Source of the DNA: a virus
Strand: one strand, 5' to 3'
DNA length: 28,176 nucleotides
IMG/VR virus record: IMGVR_UViG_3300022929_000152
Span: 1 to 28,176 of that record
Both the position numbers and the translations under genes were made by a program. The notes under the pieces are model-generated. The model searched no databases. It had not been told where the DNA came from and was given only the letters and a program-made list of their open reading frames with translations. Every line of letters starts with the position of its first letter. Position 1 is the first letter of the stretch. Below, in pieces: positions 1 to 7,941 of this stretch.

Positions 1-1095
1 CGTATATGAAAGTTGCCAAGCATAGTCATATTTAGGAATGTCAATTAGTTCTTCTTCTGTACCATCAGCATAGATTGCTTTAGCTCGCATACTCTTGCCA
101 CGGAAGTGCATGTGTGGCAAGAACGTGTGAAGCATAATGTCATTCTTTAGAGTAATCTCTGCTGTCTGTACAAAGTTAGGATCAAACGGTGGGATAGGAG
201 TCCAGTTGTTAGGGAAGATACAAGCACAGTCGCCTGCCATTCTCTCTTCTGGTACTACGCCTTCATCATGGAAGTATAGTCCGATTCTAGCTCTATCTGT
301 TCTTTCTGTACCATCAGGAGTGTAGTGCAGTTGTAGATTTACAGTACTACCTGCTTTTAGTAGACCACCAGTATTTTCATCGTAGAAGTCAGGATCGCCA
401 CCAGGAACATATGCGCTGATGGTTGCGTTATCCATATTCTGTTGACCTTCACCTTGAGCACCTAGTAAACTTCCTCTGCCCTCACCTGGAGCTTGTATAG
501 TATTGAGCATATGGTGCATTACAGTAGGCTCAGATGGCAAGAACTGTGAACCACGCAACCACTTATCTTCTGTCAAACCAAGATCAACACTCGTATATCG
601 ATAAGGTATTGCATTAGGACCCATTGTACCGAATGCAGGAATTTCCTGAGGTGGTACTTCGATAATCATATCGGGCTCACCATGTACCCACTCTGAAGTA
701 GAGTACGTTGTTTCTGTTAAGGGATCTCTATCTCCATCAACAGGTGCACCAGCATCTATCCATGCTACAATAGTATCAACTTCACGATTGCTTAGCGTTC
801 TGTGATTGATAATTGTACCCGCATACTTACGATCAATCTGGCCAGGAGGCATACGCTTTGACACAATAGCCTCTTTAATAGCAGGTGCAAAGCCTTGTAC
901 CATTTGATAGTTAGTCATAGCCCAAGGCGCTATGCCACCTTCCCTGTGACAGGCCTGACATTGTTCTACAAAGATAGGCGCAACATCTCGTGCATAATCG
1001 ATCTCATCCGCCTTTGCTGTAATAGCTATTGCACAGAGCAATGCTGTCCACACTGCTACTGTACTAAGCCAAAACATTTTCTTGATGCTATTCAT
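1..1095 (-). CDS. secreted cytochrome c-copper type II monooxygenase, C-terminus off window
   Basis: The reading frame runs off the left edge, so about 365 residues are seen without a stop. Residues 1-29 look like a signal peptide ending AKA. A c-type haem site CQACH lies at 46-50, with M82 in a KRMPP motif as probable sixth ligand. The rest matches the copper layout of the peptidylglycine/dopamine-beta monooxygenase superfamily: HH at 194-195 and H257 (in LHYTPDG) for the CuH site, H328-M-H330 for the CuM site. The expected CuM methionine would lie past the edge. It should act in the periplasm, taking electrons through the haem; the substrate is unknown. Its ATG overlaps the stop of the upstream paralogue as TAATG, so translation is probably coupled. 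Haem and copper motifs are seen; the activity is inferred. Confidence 0.78.
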   Translation of the reverse strand, partial: MNSIKKMFWLSTVAVWTALLCAIAITAKADEIDYARDVAPIFVEQCQACHREGGIAPWAMTNYQMVQGFAPAIKEAIVSKRMPPGQIDRKYAGTIINHRTLSNREVDTIVAWIDAGAPVDGDRDPLTETTYSTSEWVHGEPDMIIEVPPQEIPAFGTMGPNAIPYRYTSVDLGLTEDKWLRGSQFLPSEPTVMHHMLNTIQAPGEGRGSLLGAQGEGQQNMDNATISAYVPGGDPDFYDENTGGLLKAGSTVNLQLHYTPDGTERTDRARIGLYFHDEGVVPEERMAGDCACIFPNNWTPIPPFDPNFVQTAEITLKNDIMLHTFLPHMHFRGKSMRAKAIYADGTEEELIDIPKYDYAWQLSYT

Positions 1096-2381
1096 TAATC
1101 ATCTCCCATGATACTTCTTTGTGCTTTCAATTGTTCAAATCCTTCATCGTCTAAATGAGTGATAGCAAGCCAAGCGTGAGTCATCTCATCGCCTGTGCGT
1201 GAACCGCCCATTACAAACATATCTGGATCTGGGTTATTTGGATTGTTTGCTGTGTTATCATACCATTGCTTGAGAATGATAACTGCGCCTGCTGGAATCA
1301 AAGGAGCAGCTTCTGGAGCATACAAATGGCTATGATGCCATGTAGCTGACCATTTAGAGACTTGACTTACTTGTTCTGTTCTACCTGTTTCTGGATAGAA
1401 GATCTCTAAACTTGCTGCGTTCATTCTCAAATGGCCATGTGGCTGGAAGCTGTCCAATCGAACAGGATGATCGAAACTGTGAAAGCCCTGAGTCATTGCA
1501 TATCCATTGGGTGGGACTACTAAGTCGTCCTGGTCCCCAAGGCGATACAAACTCAAATCTTGTTTGTATTTCAATCGTGCGCTTTCCTCTTCGGTGTATA
1601 ACCAAAGTCCGATCTCTACTACATTGTCTTTGATTACAGAACCTGGTGCCATTGCGCCAAGACCACCTGGAAACATGTGAATATCCCAAGATACTTCTGC
1701 GTTTGCTGGGATTGTACGACAAACTCCTTCTGGTACAATCTCTCCCCACTTTCCCATAGCGTACTCAGTGAGCATGCCTTCACGCCCTTCAGATGTAATG
1801 ATAGAGGAATTAGCATGGTGTACTACTGCTTTTGCTTCACCGCGTGGCTTTACTTGTACAGCTTTAATGCATCGATCTTCGCTAAGACCCGTTGGTACTA
1901 AGTGCTTATGCCAAAGATCATTTCCATTTGCAGGAATATCTATAGCGACTGAAGGAATGATTGCATCTGGTGCACCGAAGTCTTCTTCAAAGTTCCATGC
2001 TTCTGGATCTCTTAACTGAGGTGCTTGTACAATTGTATCTGGATCGCCGTATAATGAACCGCCGTTTACCCAGTCAACGATTGTGTTAATGTCTTCTTGT
2101 GCTAAACGCCAATCACCTTGCAGATCTTGAATACCAATACCATGATCGTAAGCGTAAGGAGGCATTTCTCGTGATGCTACCTTTAATGAAATAAGAGGAG
2201 CCCATGGACGAATTTGTTCATAGGTCTCGAAACTCATTGGTCCGATACCGCCTGCTCTATGACAGACTACACAGTTTTCATTTATAATGTTTGCTACTTC
2301 GTCAGTATAGGTTTGACCGTTGACTCCACCGGTAACAAATCCTATTGCGAAGAATGTAAGCATTAACAGTATCTTCTTCAT
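1095..2381 (-). CDS. secreted cytochrome c-copper type II monooxygenase (PHM/DBH-like)
   Basis: 428 residues. The N-terminus (1-22) is a signal peptide ending VNG, followed by a haem c motif CVVCH at 37-41 and a candidate axial M73 in REMPP. The copper domain shows HH at 188-189, H235 (WDIHMFPGG), H315-G-H317, and M400 in GDEMTH, the full set of CuH and CuM ligands in the order found in PHM/DBH enzymes. It is a diverged paralogue of the next gene, to which it is coupled by TAATG. A good Shine-Dalgarno (AAGGAG) precedes the ATG. Maturation would depend on host cytochrome c assembly and copper supply. Bacterial proteins with this haem plus ascorbate-type monooxygenase architecture exist, mostly uncharacterised; in a phage it would be an auxiliary metabolic gene. 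The substrate cannot be told from the sequence. Confidence 0.82.
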   Translation of the reverse strand: MKKILLMLTFFAIGFVTGGVNGQTYTDEVANIINENCVVCHRAGGIGPMSFETYEQIRPWAPLISLKVASREMPPYAYDHGIGIQDLQGDWRLAQEDINTIVDWVNGGSLYGDPDTIVQAPQLRDPEAWNFEEDFGAPDAIIPSVAIDIPANGNDLWHKHLVPTGLSEDRCIKAVQVKPRGEAKAVVHHANSSIITSEGREGMLTEYAMGKWGEIVPEGVCRTIPANAEVSWDIHMFPGGLGAMAPGSVIKDNVVEIGLWLYTEEESARLKYKQDLSLYRLGDQDDLVVPPNGYAMTQGFHSFDHPVRLDSFQPHGHLRMNAASLEIFYPETGRTEQVSQVSKWSATWHHSHLYAPEAAPLIPAGAVIILKQWYDNTANNPNNPDPDMFVMGGSRTGDEMTHAWLAITHLDDEGFEQLKAQRSIMGDD

Positions 2382-2394
2382 ATCGTGCTCCTTG

Positions 2395-2712
2395 CTATTT
2401 TTTTCGTTTTAATGAATTAATTTCTTTCTTCAACTTCTCCATTTCTTGCATTATTTCTGTTGTGCCGCCAGGAGCAACAGGAGGATGCGACCAAGCTTCT
2501 AGATGATCGATTCTTTCAGCTAATATAGGATAATCGGATCTCCATTTAGCTTCTTTCTTTGCAATTTGGATATCGTACTTAACAGCAAGATATTCCATAA
2601 AGGCATCTAGCTTCTTTTGAAACCATATACCCATTCGGGTAGTAAGAAACCATTTACCAAAGGCAGAACCAAATACGCCAGTAATTGCAGCCCTAATTAA
2701 TAAAACCCACAT
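2395..2712 (-). CDS. small membrane-anchored conserved phage protein
   Basis: 105 residues with one hydrophobic N-terminal segment (about 2-25) and a long charged helical tail ending in a Lys-rich coiled coil (EMEKLKKEINSLKRKK). Its ATG overlaps the lipase stop as TAATG, and it lies in the lysozyme-lipase operon. A single N-terminal membrane anchor plus a soluble helical tail in a lysis cassette would suit a lysis accessory protein such as a holin-like or inner-membrane spanin-like factor. No family motif proves this. Function unknown. Confidence 0.72.
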   Translation of the reverse strand: MWVLLIRAAITGVFGSAFGKWFLTTRMGIWFQKKLDAFMEYLAVKYDIQIAKKEAKWRSDYPILAERIDHLEAWSHPPVAPGGTTEIMQEMEKLKKEINSLKRKK

Positions 2713-3428
2713 TAGTCGTTATCCTCTAGGTGCTTGCAGTATTCGTCCATACCATGATCACGAACTCCATCAAATACAGTACCATTTCTCCAAGCTGCTC
2801 TACGACCACGCCAACCATCTTTGAATCTCTGCCACCAAGTCATCTTACGGACATTACCATAGAAGTTGATATAATGTAATTCACCATGATGCTTGTACCA
2901 AAGCAAGGCAGGAGGAACAGAAGGAACGATATCGTTATTGTTTACAGTACGATAATGCGGCACTTTTAGTTCTTTGCACTTTGAAGGTGTAGCATTACGT
3001 GGACAACCGAATGTGTAGAGTGCTTCTGCCGTTGGATAATGGAAACAGAAAATAGAAGCAATCGCTGCTCCGAGACTGTGACCTGTTACATACACTGGAC
3101 GAGCTTTTCGACCCATGAGTTTCGCCACTTCGCCATGTACTTTGAGTTCTAACTTTTCGTACTCTTCATAGAAACCTTCGTGAAAGCCTCTTTCATGAGT
3201 TGCTTCCAAGTCAGCAAATACATCACTCTTTTCAGTTGGCTCAGTGCCACGGAATGCTACAGTGATTCGTTCTTTATTACCAAGCACATAAGCTTGTGCG
3301 CCTTCGATATCAAAAAACGTAATGGAAGTAAACCCAAGGGCTTTCCATTCTTTACGTACTTCTTTATCTAAGTCTTTATATGCTAATCTAGCAATACATG
3401 CGTGTGCGTGAAACTCATTCGAGATCAT
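2712..3428 (-). CDS. class 3 lipase (alpha/beta hydrolase)
   Basis: 238 residues. The nucleophile elbow GHSLG is at 116-120 with catalytic S118. NNNDIVPSVP at 163-172 supplies the probable Asp (D166), and H225 in RDHGMDEY is the probable catalytic His. The pattern and the upstream VAFRGTEP oxyanion-loop motif are typical of lipase class 3. No signal peptide is seen, so it would act in the cytoplasm or after membrane disruption. It sits directly after the lysozyme in the late operon, which suggests a role in attacking membrane lipid at lysis or in remodelling host lipids late in infection. The substrate is unknown. Confidence 0.85.
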   Translation of the reverse strand: MISNEFHAHACIARLAYKDLDKEVRKEWKALGFTSITFFDIEGAQAYVLGNKERITVAFRGTEPTEKSDVFADLEATHERGFHEGFYEEYEKLELKVHGEVAKLMGRKARPVYVTGHSLGAAIASIFCFHYPTAEALYTFGCPRNATPSKCKELKVPHYRTVNNNDIVPSVPPALLWYKHHGELHYINFYGNVRKMTWWQRFKDGWRGRRAAWRNGTVFDGVRDHGMDEYCKHLEDND

Positions 3429-3443
3429 TGTATATCCTCCAAG

Positions 3444-3905
3444 TTATCGATCTAAGCTAGCCAAATTCTCAAGCCTTACCATTAGTCTTTCAGCTCGATT
3501 AGTTACTTGATCGTACCAACGGCTGTCTCTACCTTCTTTTGCTGCTTCTACCCAATCGCCAGCTTCGATAGCTGAATTGAATTTCTTAAATCCGCTAAGA
3601 CGAGGACGACCCATGTTAAACATCATGTTAACCAGGACCTGCTGGATTTCGTCTGGTAAGTCTCTAAATGTCCCTTCTCCGTATAGAGTTCCACACTCTC
3701 CGATTGCAGTATCGAGATCTCGCTCAAAACATGACCTGACTCGCTCTTCAGTAACTGGAGTTCCAACTGGCCTTCCGAATTCCTCGTCACTTTCGAGGAC
3801 AAGGTGACCGACTCCAAAGGTGGGTAAGCCGAGATGGTCGAGATAGGTTTCATATACTACACCTTCGTCTATTTTTAATTGTTCGTAAACTGCTTCTCTA
3901 TTCAT
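3444..3905 (-). CDS. e: T4-type lysozyme (endolysin, GH24)
   Basis: 153 residues, close to the 164 of T4 gene e lysozyme. The catalytic triad aligns without gaps: E14 (KIDEG), D23 (YLDHLG) and T29 (PTFGVGH) match T4 E11, D20 and T26. The C-terminal SRWYDQVTNRAERL also matches the T4 enzyme (SRWYNQTPNRAKRV). It hydrolyses the glycan strand of peptidoglycan. There is no signal peptide, so release through a holin is expected. The start overlaps the upstream small gene as ATGA. It lies in a late operon whose only visible promoter is the TATAAATA at 5047-5054. Confidence 0.95.
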   Translation of the reverse strand: MNREAVYEQLKIDEGVVYETYLDHLGLPTFGVGHLVLESDEEFGRPVGTPVTEERVRSCFERDLDTAIGECGTLYGEGTFRDLPDEIQQVLVNMMFNMGRPRLSGFKKFNSAIEAGDWVEAAKEGRDSRWYDQVTNRAERLMVRLENLASLDR

Positions 3906-4093
3906 TGATTATGAATCCTTAATCGTGCTTGTCTTTCGTTTTCACTTTCTGGAGGAGTATCACCTTCTATTTCTTCAGCTGTAGTGAATTTCGTATCTTT
4001 TTTACCAAAAATAGCGTCCCAGTTCGCTGAGAATTTAGCTTGATCTACCTTTCGTGCTTTATCGCCTTTACCACCATGCCAAGTACCAGCCAT
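3902..4093 (-). CDS. small conserved phage protein (HGGKGD motif)
   Basis: 63 residues with an N-terminal WHGGKGDKARK segment followed by NWDAIFGKK. To my recollection this pairing recurs in short hypothetical proteins of T4-like marine phages. The C-terminal half is charged and probably disordered. It overlaps the lysozyme start by 4 nt (ATGA), so it belongs to the same late operon. No catalytic motif is visible. Function unknown. Confidence 0.7.
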   Translation of the reverse strand: MAGTWHGGKGDKARKVDQAKFSANWDAIFGKKDTKFTTAEEIEGDTPPESENERQARLRIHNQ

Positions 4094-4095
4094 AA

Positions 4096-4356
4096 TTACC
4101 CCATATATATTTTTTGTAAGTGCGTTTCAAATTCTTCTACTTTGGCTAATCGATTCGGCCAAAGGATATATTCCTTTTCAGGATTCTTTTTTAGATTCGT
4201 TAGTAGCGGAACGATAGAATTATAAAGACTATCTATCTTTGCTTGAAGTTGCTCTACATCAGATGATGTTTGTTGAAGCTGTGTAGAGGCTTGTTGAACT
4301 GCTTCTAATTCAGTTTCATCAACAGCAGTAAATCCAAAATCAAATATGTCTGTCAT
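4096..4356 (-). CDS. conserved phage protein, coiled coil
   Basis: 86 residues from the ATG at 4356, which overlaps the kinase stop as TGATG; a GTG one codon upstream is less likely. The middle (about 18-60) is a predicted coiled coil rich in Gln, Leu and Ser. The C-terminal EKEYILWPNRLAKVEEFE segment looks like the most conserved part. It is co-transcribed with the kinase and lysozyme. A structural or assembly role is possible; no function is assigned. Confidence 0.72.
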   Translation of the reverse strand: MTDIFDFGFTAVDETELEAVQQASTQLQQTSSDVEQLQAKIDSLYNSIVPLLTNLKKNPEKEYILWPNRLAKVEEFETHLQKIYMG

Positions 4357-5021
4357 CACGTATTCCTCTGTTTGTCAATCCACATTGTAGCTTGTTTACT
4401 TTGTGGTTCAGCTTTTGACCATGTCATCATTTTCTTATATACGCTTTGAGTAGCTCCGTCAAAATTAGATCCATCAGAATTATCTACTACATAGAATTTG
4501 CTCTTAAATAAGTTTTGAAACTTACCTATATTCTTTTGAACATCTTTCCACATAGCAGTAACCTGATCATCTGGCAGAGTCCTTTCGCGTTTAGCATTAC
4601 GAGCGAGTGCAGTATCTAAATCGGTATTTACAAATACCATTGCCACTTCGTATCCTAAAGCTCTAAGGTTAACTACTTGTCTTTCGATTTTGCTATAGTC
4701 TTTACCAGTACCATCAATAACTAATCCAAGTCGACCGCTTATAGCTAAGTCTAATTTCTTACCAGTAAGTTCTGATGCGCCTTTGCGAATCTGTTGACCT
4801 TGTGGAGAGAATATAGTTTCTGGATCTGGAGTAAGACCAGCTTTTTTCAAAGCAGCTTCGAATGCGTTATCAGAATTAATTAGCTTAAATCCTAATGCAG
4901 GTAAAGCAGTTTTTCCAACAATAAAGGACTTACCAGATCCTGGTCCTCCTGCTAGAAAAACAGCTTTAAATATTGCGGGGTCATTAACCCCTTCTTCTAA
5001 GTATTCACTAAAAGATAACAT
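4356..5021 (-). CDS. P-loop kinase (zeta-toxin/polynucleotide kinase-like)
   Basis: 221 residues. The Walker A motif GGPGSGKS is at 25-32, with LINSDNAFE following and LGLVIDGTGK as the second strand. The later FVNTDLDTALARNAKRERTL region resembles the lid arginines of zeta-toxin and polynucleotide kinase-like enzymes. The substrate (sugar nucleotide, nucleic acid end or nucleotide) cannot be decided. The N-terminus MLSFSEYLEEG resembles the T4 capsid-targeting sequence, with LEE|G as a possible prohead-protease site, so the protein may be packaged in the virion. It is the first gene after a perfect late promoter. Confidence 0.8.
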   Translation of the reverse strand: MLSFSEYLEEGVNDPAIFKAVFLAGGPGSGKSFIVGKTALPALGFKLINSDNAFEAALKKAGLTPDPETIFSPQGQQIRKGASELTGKKLDLAISGRLGLVIDGTGKDYSKIERQVVNLRALGYEVAMVFVNTDLDTALARNAKRERTLPDDQVTAMWKDVQKNIGKFQNLFKSKFYVVDNSDGSNFDGATQSVYKKMMTWSKAEPQSKQATMWIDKQRNT

Positions 5022-5046
5022 TACTTTTCCAAGTGTGCTTTAATAC

Positions 5047-5054
5047 TATTTATA
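5047..5054 (-). promoter_or_regulatory. T4-like late promoter TATAAATA
   Basis: An exact match to the T4 late promoter box lies 25 bp upstream of the kinase ATG in the short gap after the ClpP-like gene. The predicted transcript start is near 5041. It would drive kinase, two small genes, lysozyme, lipase, the membrane protein and the two haem-copper genes. Confidence 0.75.
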
Positions 5055-5062
5055 TACTTTTA

Positions 5063-5632
5063 TTACTTAGAAGCTTTCTTTTTTATTTTACGCGATTTAG
5101 ACTCAAGCCTTTTTAATGCTTCATCTGCTGACATCCATATATCTTTGCCATCAAGCATTGATTCTATTTCTTTTTCAGATAAGAAATTTGCATATATTGA
5201 TCGCAACAACTCTTCTGACCAACCACGTTCATGAATGAGTTGGTCAATCATCTCACCGCCTTTACCTACGGTTCCGCCTGAATAGTTATGGAACATAAAG
5301 ACAGAATGATTTGATATTTCTACTTGATGCGCTTGCAAGAAAATCATTGTTGCAGCTGACATACATGCACCTTCAACGGAGGCAATAATAGTAGCTTGTG
5401 ATTCCTGCAATACTCTAATAAACTGGATTGCCGAATATAAATCCCCACCAAAGCAATTGATATGTAAAACTATCACGTCGTTCTCTGTAGCATTACGAAT
5501 GTGGTGAAACCAATCCACATAATCTTCGGCTGGACCAAGTGTACCAGACAAATAGTAGTCGGATATTTTTGCTAGTGGCCTATCTAAGAAACTATCTTTG
5601 TCTTTAAACAAATCGCCCAATACTTCGCTCAT
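5063..5632 (-). CDS. ClpP-like serine protease (clan SK)
   Basis: 189 residues, near the length of bacterial ClpP. The triad can be placed by alignment: S92 in GACMSAATM, H115 in FMFHNYSGG and D164 in GKDIWMSADEA, matching E. coli S97, H122 and D171. It lacks the normal ClpP start and ends in a Lys-rich tail (RKIKKKASK). It could act with host ClpX/ClpA to redirect proteolysis or be an independent processing peptidase. The stop lies only 9 bp upstream of the late promoter, so it closes the upstream operon. ClpP-like genes are known in marine T4-like phages. Confidence 0.86.
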   Translation of the reverse strand: MSEVLGDLFKDKDSFLDRPLAKISDYYLSGTLGPAEDYVDWFHHIRNATENDVIVLHINCFGGDLYSAIQFIRVLQESQATIIASVEGACMSAATMIFLQAHQVEISNHSVFMFHNYSGGTVGKGGEMIDQLIHERGWSEELLRSIYANFLSEKEIESMLDGKDIWMSADEALKRLESKSRKIKKKASK

Positions 5633-5641
5633 AAAATATTC

Positions 5642-6316
5642 CTATCGTCCAAACATCTTTCTTCGTTTATATTCTGCAATTGTATCGAGTAACTTTTCTG
5701 TATGGTTATCTCGATGTTCGATAAAGACCTGAGGCTCTTCATTATCAACTGCGATTAATGTAACTAATTGTGTAATAGGAATCCCTGTTCGTTCTTCCCA
5801 CATAATAGCATACGCCGATTCTTGTATAAAATAGTTTTCAATCCATTCCTTCTTTTTTAATTTCTTAGAAGTTTTGAAATCTATAACAGACAGACGGCCA
5901 TTCCACTCAGCAATACAATCGACTCTACCAGCCAACTGTAAGTGATTAGAGTATAGTGCAACTTCTTGAGCATAGACTTTTCCTATATTATTATCTAAAA
6001 CGGATTTAACAGACTGGAAGTTATCGACTATATTCGGCATGAACTCTTCAGCATAATTCTCTTCATTATCGATATACTTTTCAATAATAGAGTGAACTGC
6101 AGTTCCACGAGTTGATGCGCGATAAGAAATTTTATTGGCTTCATCTTCGCCGACTCGATTTCTCCAAGCACGTATATGATCTTCAGAAAGGATAGACAGA
6201 ACAGTAGTAACCGAAGGATAACTGTTTCCTTCAGGAGTTTCGTACGTTCGTTCAGTCTCTCCAGTCTTTGTTTCTAAGTCTTTATAATCTAACTTCCAAT
6301 CGGAGTGTTCAAACAT
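5642..6316 (-). CDS. RecB/Cas4-like PD-(D/E)XK exonuclease
   Basis: 224 residues from the ATG at 6316 (a TTG one codon upstream is less likely). The motifs are in the usual order: RGTAVH (H75), QEVAL (E118), GRVDCI (D133), VIDFKT (D146, K148) and a motif with YFIQESAY (conserved Gln and Tyr). This is the Cas4/AddB type of metal-dependent DNA exonuclease. It probably processes DNA ends or takes part in recombination and repair during phage replication. Its start lies inside the 3' end of a 46-residue gene. The four-cysteine cluster of iron-sulfur Cas4 enzymes is not present. Confidence 0.85.
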   Translation of the reverse strand: MFEHSDWKLDYKDLETKTGETERTYETPEGNSYPSVTTVLSILSEDHIRAWRNRVGEDEANKISYRASTRGTAVHSIIEKYIDNEENYAEEFMPNIVDNFQSVKSVLDNNIGKVYAQEVALYSNHLQLAGRVDCIAEWNGRLSVIDFKTSKKLKKKEWIENYFIQESAYAIMWEERTGIPITQLVTLIAVDNEEPQVFIEHRDNHTEKLLDTIAEYKRRKMFGR

Positions 6317-6449
6317 CAAAGTCTCTCATTATTTTATTTTTATCAAACTTATTTTCATATGGATCAACGTATGTTTTCTTTTTGTTTGATTTCTTGTTGT
6401 GCTTTTCATCCTTTTTATTTCTTGGATCAAAGCGCTTAAATTTAGCCAT
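6309..6449 (-). CDS. very small basic protein (46 aa)
   Basis: The 46-residue frame starts at ATG 6449 and ends TGA at 6309-6311. It begins MAKFKRFDPRNKKDEKHNKK and is extremely rich in Lys, Asn and Asp. It overlaps the 3' end of phoH by 8 nt and the start of the exonuclease by 8 nt, and so fills the gap between them exactly, which favours a real gene. A nucleic acid-binding role is possible from the charge alone. Function unknown. Confidence 0.65.
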   Translation of the reverse strand: MAKFKRFDPRNKKDEKHNKKSNKKKTYVDPYENKFDKNKIMRDFDV

Positions 6450-7134
6450 TACGATCAATCATCTCCTTAGTCATAATGTATTCTCTTACAAACCCAGATC
6501 GAACAATATCTTCCCACGAGAATTCTATATGATCAAAATGAGTCATCTGGTTAATAATGTCTAGAAACGTTAAGATGCCGTTTCTATCTTTTTCTCTATC
6601 AAAATCTGACTGATAATAGTCACCGCACATAATAAGTTTAGTACATTGTCCTAGTCGTGTAACCACTGAATCTAATTCATGGAAGTTTAGATTCTGCATT
6701 TCATCGATAATAACAATTGCATTTGATAGTGTAATACCACGTATGAACGATGTGGAAATAAACTCGAGTGCAGATTGATTTACTAATTTTGTCCATGCAT
6801 CATTCTGATTAAAAAACTCTGTTAGTATGCTTCGATATGGTCCAGTATAAGCATCAAGCTTTTCTTGTTCATTTCCTGGTAGATATCCGATATCGCGTGT
6901 AGGTACTACTGATCTAACGATAACGACCTTTTCATACGGTGTACTTTTATCTAGCACATCCTCTAACGCCAAATACAAGGCTAAGAAGGTTTTACCAGAT
7001 CCGGCTGAACCTGACAAACATAAATTATTTCCTTGTCCATATGATTCGAATACTTTCTTCTGATTGTTTGTTATTGGTTCAAGTTCAGGTAAATCTTCTA
7101 ATCTAATTTTTAGAGACTGCTTACTATTTGACAT
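6442..7134 (-). CDS. phoH: PhoH-like ATPase
   Basis: 230 residues from the ATG at 7134. Longer starts would run into the zinc-ribbon gene and add an unrelated N-terminus. Walker A GSAGSGKT is at 42-49 and Walker B VIIDEMQN at 141-148, followed by the family's GDYYQSDF motif. PhoH proteins are RNA/DNA-dependent ATPases related to superfamily 1 helicases; phoH is one of the most common genes of marine phages, with an unsettled role (phosphate stress, RNA handling). It is in an operon with an FmdB-like protein upstream and a RecB-like exonuclease downstream. Confidence 0.93.
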   Translation of the reverse strand: MSNSKQSLKIRLEDLPELEPITNNQKKVFESYGQGNNLCLSGSAGSGKTFLALYLALEDVLDKSTPYEKVVIVRSVVPTRDIGYLPGNEQEKLDAYTGPYRSILTEFFNQNDAWTKLVNQSALEFISTSFIRGITLSNAIVIIDEMQNLNFHELDSVVTRLGQCTKLIMCGDYYQSDFDREKDRNGILTFLDIINQMTHFDHIEFSWEDIVRSGFVREYIMTKEMIDRNG

Positions 7135-7378
7135 TGATTGTGTTATTCCTTCCGGATCCAGATTTAATTTTCTGTTGAACCTCTTTCCATCCACCATCAG
7201 TTTTAGAAAGTATTCCGCCGACTTGATATGATATGAGAGGCGCACCTATTTTTTGTGTTACAGATAATTTACCGCATTCTTCACATGGAACAGATTCTGG
7301 ATCATTCCTTTCGGCGATCCTTTTTATTGCGGTAAACCCATGTCCGCATTCCTTACAATGATAATCATATGTTGGCAT
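7124..7378 (-). CDS. FmdB-family zinc ribbon protein
   Basis: 84 residues opening MPTYDYHCKECGH, the signature of FmdB-type putative regulatory proteins. Zinc ligands are C8, C11, C32 and C35. The tail (SGSGRNNTINVK) is probably disordered. It overlaps phoH by 11 nt and the upstream gene by 14 nt. The biochemical role of FmdB zinc ribbons is unknown; they are frequent in T4-like marine phages. Confidence 0.85.
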   Translation of the reverse strand: MPTYDYHCKECGHGFTAIKRIAERNDPESVPCEECGKLSVTQKIGAPLISYQVGGILSKTDGGWKEVQQKIKSGSGRNNTINVK

Positions 7379-7934
7379 TTTTATTTATCCTAAACCATTC
7401 TGGAACTTCGCGTTTTGTCCAACGCATCTTAAACCTTTCCTGTTTAGTCTCATAAAATAATCGATAAGACTTTACTGGATCTTCTGGAAACATGCATTCT
7501 GGATTCGACTTCATTGCTAACCTAAATGGAGTCATCGGTCCTTTTGGTATATTATCTGGTGCACTTCGAAGTGCCCATAGTACAGTTTCACTTTTATGTA
7601 GCTTATTATATCTATGCCTGTATTCTAAGCATAATGCATACATATGTTCCCAATGCCATCGATAGTTCTCTTCTGATTCCATAGTCCAAAGAGTGCATGG
7701 GTGATTGTAGTGTACGGCTTTGTAATATACGAGGTCGGCTTCGACATCATCAAGCACATAATGCTTAACCATGGTTTTGCCGGATTTTGAGGGTAGACGT
7801 TCTAGAGTTCCGTCAAGAACTCGATGAGCAGTGGAGAGCATTTGACCACTCTCCACTATCATTTTTACGACGTGCTTATCGCACTGCAACTGGGCAGCTT
7901 TAGTAGGATCTTTATCTAATACAAAAATATTCAT
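7365..7934 (-). CDS. conserved T4-like phage protein (MNIFVLDKDP family)
   Basis: 189 residues from ATG 7934. An ATG at 7943 would add three residues but lies in the -10 box of the promoter, so it is not transcribed from it. The start MNIFVLDKDPTKAAQ with CDKHVVKMIVES and MLSTAHR is, to my memory, a widespread phage family of unassigned function, sometimes named as a DNA glycosylase on weak grounds. There are several conserved His, Cys and Trp residues (HYNHPCTLW, YRWHWEHMYAL). It heads the operon with the zinc ribbon, phoH and exonuclease, so a DNA or nucleotide role is plausible. Confidence 0.8.
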   Translation of the reverse strand: MNIFVLDKDPTKAAQLQCDKHVVKMIVESGQMLSTAHRVLDGTLERLPSKSGKTMVKHYVLDDVEADLVYYKAVHYNHPCTLWTMESEENYRWHWEHMYALCLEYRHRYNKLHKSETVLWALRSAPDNIPKGPMTPFRLAMKSNPECMFPEDPVKSYRLFYETKQERFKMRWTKREVPEWFRINKNANI

Positions 7935-7941
7935 AATATAC

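Noticed and set aside
1381-1816. Other minus-strand frames inside the second monooxygenase gene
   Set aside because: They are out-of-frame shadows with composition unlike protein and no ribosome site.
137-2019. Plus-strand reading frames opposite the haem-copper genes
   Set aside because: They have no ribosome sites or known motifs and lie antisense to genes with complete haem and copper ligands.
6990-7245. Longer start for phoH at 7245
   Set aside because: It would add 37 residues that are the zinc-ribbon gene in another frame and lack PhoH similarity; ATG 7134 fits the family.
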